A stretch of DNA of 64,000 nucleotides from Sphingobacterium spiritivorum (GTDB lineage: Bacteria > Bacteroidota > Bacteroidia > Sphingobacteriales > Sphingobacteriaceae), in the NCBI RefSeq assembly GCF_016724845.1, contig NZ_CP068082.1, forward strand, positions 5,084,001-5,148,000, in the 5' to 3' direction. A program made the position numbers and the translations under genes. Shown here one piece after another: positions 61,737-64,000 of the stretch. Below the pieces are notes generated by a model. That model saw only the letters and a list, made by a program, of their open reading frames with translations. It was not told the DNA's origin and ran no database searches. Positions within the stretch are counted from its first letter, which is position 1; the number at the start of each line of letters is the position of its first letter.

Positions 61737-62287
61737 ATGCAGCATCATATAGATAAGCTCCGCTATCCGATCGGGAAGTTTGTCCCGCCTTTAGATATAG
61801 ACCAGCAAATTATAGATGGATGGCTAAAAATATTGGAATCCTTCCCCCAGAAATTAAAGGAAGAAGTCGTTGATTTGCCGGAGCAGGAACTGGAGCAAAG
61901 CTACAGGCCCGGAGGCTGGACAATAAGACAACTGGTGCATCATTGTGCAGATAGTCATATGAATAGTCTGATCAGATTTAAACTGGCGCTAACAGAAGAT
62001 ACACCCACTATCAAGCCTTATGCGGAAGACCTGTGGGCCGAATTGCCGGATTCAGGCAAAGTGGATATTATGTGCTCCGTCAGGATTCTGGAAGGACTTC
62101 ATGAAAGATGGACAGTCCTGATAAAAAACATAGCACCTGAAGAATTGGAAAAAAATTCAGATATCCGGATTCCAATACGCTTATTTCATTAAAAACCAAT
62201 ATTGGCATATATGCCTGGCATGCTGAACATCATCTGGCACATATACGTCTTGCAAAAGGAACGTTTACAGAAGCAAGTAGCCTCTGA
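61737..62287 (+). pseudogene. DinB/YfiT-type metal-binding protein gene broken by a one-base frameshift
   Basis: The frame from ATG 61737 encodes a good YfiT-like start: HHIDKLRYPIGKFVPPLD, ESFPQKLKEEVVDLPEQELEQSYRPGGWTIRQLVHHCADSHMN (divided), with the first metal His in VHHCADSH. It stops early at 62192. In the +2 frame the natural ending is present (RYPDSNTLISLKTNIGIYA, then WHAEHHLAHIRLAKGTF) with the two missing metal histidines, ending TGA 62285-62287. The frames join if the A tract at 62149-62155 (seven A) had eight. So the active form would be about 183 aa. Either a recent mutation, a phase-variable tract or a sequencing error. Confidence 0.85.
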
Positions 62288-62368
62288 ATAAAGCTGCCCA
62301 AACAATATCCCACATGCACAGCGGATGATACCTTAAGTAAACAACTGTAAATAAGCAATACATAATCA

Positions 62369-63184
62369 TCAGGAAAGCGCTACATCCAGCATCATCATGA
62401 TCACAAATCCGATGACAAATCCCAGTATCGGTATATCCGAATGTTGCTCCTGCTGTGTCTCCGGTATGACTTCCTCTATCACGACAAAGATCATAGCTCC
62501 TGCTGCGAATGACAATGCATAAGGCAGTACAGGCATAAAAAAACCTACAGCCATAGCTCCCAATACCGCAAATACAGGCTCAACAATCGCCGATAGCTGT
62601 CCGTATGTAAAACTTTTCCATCGGGACAGTCCCATACGTCTCAGCGGCATAGACACGGCTATTCCTTCCGGAAAATTCTGCAAACCGATCCCCATAGCTA
62701 ATAACACAGCTCCGCCTATACTGGCTTCAGGTACGCCTGCAGCTACCCCTCCGAACAGTACGCCCACGGCTAATCCTTCCGGAATATTGTGCAATGCGAT
62801 AGCGATTGTCAGCAAAGTGGTACGCTGAAGAGAGGACTTGGGGCCTTCAGATTGCTTAAAGTTAATGTGTAAATGAGGCATCAGCTTGTCCAGTCCGAAT
62901 ATAAATAGTGCCCCCAATACAAAACCTATCGCTGCCGGAGCGACTTTAGAAAATCCGCTCCCTCCGCTCATCTCTATAGCCGGACTGAGCAGGCTCCAGA
63001 AACTTGCGGCCACCATTACCCCGCCTGTAAATCCCAGCATACCATTCAGCAACTTCTTGTTTACATCTTTAAAAAGATATACCAATGCGGCTCCTGCGGC
63101 TGTGACTCCCCAGGTAAACAACCCGGCGTACAAAGCCGCTAATACCGGATCTATACCGGATAAATAACTTACTAATTCGTCCAT
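62369..63184 (-). CDS. ZIP family divalent metal transporter (ZupT-like)
   Basis: 271 aa with eight membrane segments. The metal-binding helices carry ALHNIPEGLAVGVLFGG (about residues 130-146, HNIPEG) and LQNFPEGIAVSMPLR (about 165-180, a ZIP variant with N-F-P-E-G). A histidine-containing loop HLHINFKQSEGPKSS is between helices three and four. ZIP proteins import Zn, Fe or Mn. The upstream TPR gene is only 23 bp away on the same strand. Confidence 0.94.
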   Translation of the reverse strand: MDELVSYLSGIDPVLAALYAGLFTWGVTAAGAALVYLFKDVNKKLLNGMLGFTGGVMVAASFWSLLSPAIEMSGGSGFSKVAPAAIGFVLGALFIFGLDKLMPHLHINFKQSEGPKSSLQRTTLLTIAIALHNIPEGLAVGVLFGGVAAGVPEASIGGAVLLAMGIGLQNFPEGIAVSMPLRRMGLSRWKSFTYGQLSAIVEPVFAVLGAMAVGFFMPVLPYALSFAAGAMIFVVIEEVIPETQQEQHSDIPILGFVIGFVIMMMLDVALS

Positions 63185-63207
63185 TGTATGACTTATATTT
63201 TTTTATT

Positions 63208-63606
63208 TCATTTTTGTACCTGATCCAACCGTTTCATCATCATATAATAATATCCCTGTGCCCGTCTTAACTCAAGTCCTGCTACAAGCTGATCAGTTGT
63301 TTCATTTTGCCTGATATAGAGCAGATAATCCACCACACGTTTCAGCAATTCCTTACACTTCATATACTGACCCAGCTCTTCATACGTGTGCACCAGATTG
63401 TTAATGGAAATAATATAGATCTGAATATATGGAATTTCAGCAAAACTACATGATTTCTCTTCACTCGTCAATTGTACTGCCTTATCAAGTGCTAACTGAT
63501 AACTCCTTAATGCCTCTTTAAATGCCCCGCTCTGGAAATTTGTATTGGCATATCCCGTCAAATGCTTCCATTCAGCTTCTATTTTCAAACAAATAGTTGT
63601 ATTCAT
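63208..63606 (-). CDS. TPR-like helical protein
   Basis: 132 aa, all-alpha. One TPR is clear, YANTNFQSGAFKEALRSYQLALDKAVQL (about residues 19-46, divided), followed by a longer pair with NNLVHTYEELGQYMKCKELLKRVVDYLL. The rest is helical with Gln/Arg-rich ends. I do not know the family name. It starts 7 bp after the stop of the 55-aa gene and ends 23 bp before the ZIP transporter gene, so it is in one minus-strand run with them. Confidence 0.75.
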   Translation of the reverse strand: MNTTICLKIEAEWKHLTGYANTNFQSGAFKEALRSYQLALDKAVQLTSEEKSCSFAEIPYIQIYIISINNLVHTYEELGQYMKCKELLKRVVDYLLYIRQNETTDQLVAGLELRRAQGYYYMMMKRLDQVQK

Positions 63607-63613
63607 ATTGCTG

Positions 63614-63781
63614 TCAGTTTTTTGATTTATGCTTCAGCAATTTGATGGCAATCTCCAGATCTCTGATATTTTTCATTGCAAAAGTAGCTTTTTTCATATT
63701 TCTTCTCATCAGATCTTCTTCATACAATATTTTACGAAGTTGTTTTCTTTCATTTTCCAACACGTGCAGTACATATTCCAT
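63614..63781 (-). CDS. Small basic helical protein, 55 aa
   Basis: Hand-translated from the ATG at 63779-63781: MEYVLHVLENERKQLRKIL, then YEEDLMRRNMKKATFAMKN, then IRDLEIAIKLLKHKSKN, stop TGA. It is one continuous charged helix-like chain, probably a coiled coil. It lies 10 bp after the thioredoxin-fold gene and 7 bp before the TPR gene, which argues that it is real. Function unknown. Confidence 0.6.
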   Translation of the reverse strand: MEYVLHVLENERKQLRKILYEEDLMRRNMKKATFAMKNIRDLEIAIKLLKHKSKN

Positions 63782-63791
63782 TGTATTACGA

Positions 63792-64000
63792 TTAGTTTAT
63801 TTCTAAAGATTTTTCTAATATTTTCTTCAGTTCAGAAGGCGCTAATAAACCCTGATACCTGAAAATAATATCGTATTTATTATTCAATACAACCCAGCAG
63901 GGATAAGACAGACGTCCCTTCTCATCCCGACCGAAGTATTCTGCCAGTTCGTGCACATGTTCCTGAGCTTTATAGCGATAACGCTGTTTATTAAACAGTA
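63792..64000 (-). CDS. Thioredoxin-fold protein, C-terminal part (partial, window edge)
   Basis: The frame is open from the right edge to TAA 63792-63794 (68 codons seen). The text YFGRDEKGRLSYPCWVVLNNKYDII, divided as FGRDEKGRLSYPCW and VVLNNKYDIIFRYQGLLAP, has the cis-Pro YP followed by VVLN and the glycine-containing loop of the last thioredoxin strand. The CxxC, if any, lies outside the window. It is the first visible gene of the run with the 55-aa protein, the TPR protein and the ZIP transporter. Confidence 0.65.
   Translation of the reverse strand, partial: LFNKQRYRYKAQEHVHELAEYFGRDEKGRLSYPCWVVLNNKYDIIFRYQGLLAPSELKKILEKSLEIN

Overview
This window looks like the chromosome of a Bacteroidota bacterium, most likely of the Sphingobacteriaceae (Sphingobacterium-like). 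The evidence is a SusC/SusD pair, a TonB receptor followed by a DUF4249 lipoprotein, a DUF5686 outer-membrane protein, a DUF2490 protein, a lipoprotein GH30 glycosidase, several TAnnTTTG (-7) promoter boxes of the Bacteroidota primary sigma factor, and mostly weak ribosome binding sites. The genus is an inference. I saw no rRNA or tRNA gene, CRISPR array, intact transposase or phage gene.

Layout. 0-1.4 kb: the N-terminal part of a GH30-family lipoprotein glycosidase, cut by the window edge, followed by about 560 bp of non-coding, possibly decayed DNA. 2-4.5 kb: an overlapping three-gene membrane operon (DUF2157, DUF4401, GDYXXLXY). 4.6-8.3 kb: small accessory genes (acetyltransferase, DinB, methyltransferase, a secreted DUF4377-DUF4377-META protein). 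8.4-13.1 kb: amino-acid biosynthesis on the minus strand, serC-serA and then lysC-lysA, with structured terminator-like elements between genes. 13.4-21.4 kb: a hydroxyacid dehydrogenase, YceI, FabV enoyl reductase, an EmrE-type exporter, an acetyltransferase, Dps, an aldo/keto reductase and a long RluA-type pseudouridine synthase. 21.6-31 kb: a DUF5686 protein, SRPBCC and VOC proteins, adenine phosphoribosyltransferase, a membrane-anchored helix-hairpin-helix protein, a TolC/adaptor pair without its pump, and a polysaccharide deacetylase. 31-34.6 kb: a TonB receptor with its DUF4249 partner, and a DUF2490 protein. 34.6-35.2 kb: a repeat-rich intergenic block with twin REP-like hairpins.

35.2-45.5 kb: an esterase, a secreted protein, a lipoprotein, a large FAD/Fe-S dehydrogenase of the D-2-hydroxyglutarate dehydrogenase (YdiJ) type, an FUSC-like membrane protein, a CocE/NonD hydrolase, and an Lrp/AsnC regulator driving a DMT exporter from a promoter that contains two identical palindromic sites. 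45.6-47.3 kb: an ATP-cone/PD-(D/E)xK nuclease fusion directly followed by a LOG-family nucleotide hydrolase, the least conventional gene pair here. 47.3-52.7 kb: a visibly AT-richer stretch with a large catalase (KatE type), a bacteriophytochrome histidine kinase and small unknown genes, followed by a pseudogene with two stops and a frameshift. 53.5-64 kb: ispE, a DUF2975/XRE pair, SusD/SusC, a lipoprotein, a RibD-like reductase, a DinB gene broken by a one-base indel in an A tract, a ZIP metal transporter, and a run of a TPR protein, a 55-aa protein and a thioredoxin-fold protein cut by the right edge.

Most of the window is ordinary chromosomal content. The best candidates for something less described are the ATP-cone nuclease plus LOG pair, the Lrp-type operator, the REP-like hairpins, and the phytochrome with an altered chromophore pocket.
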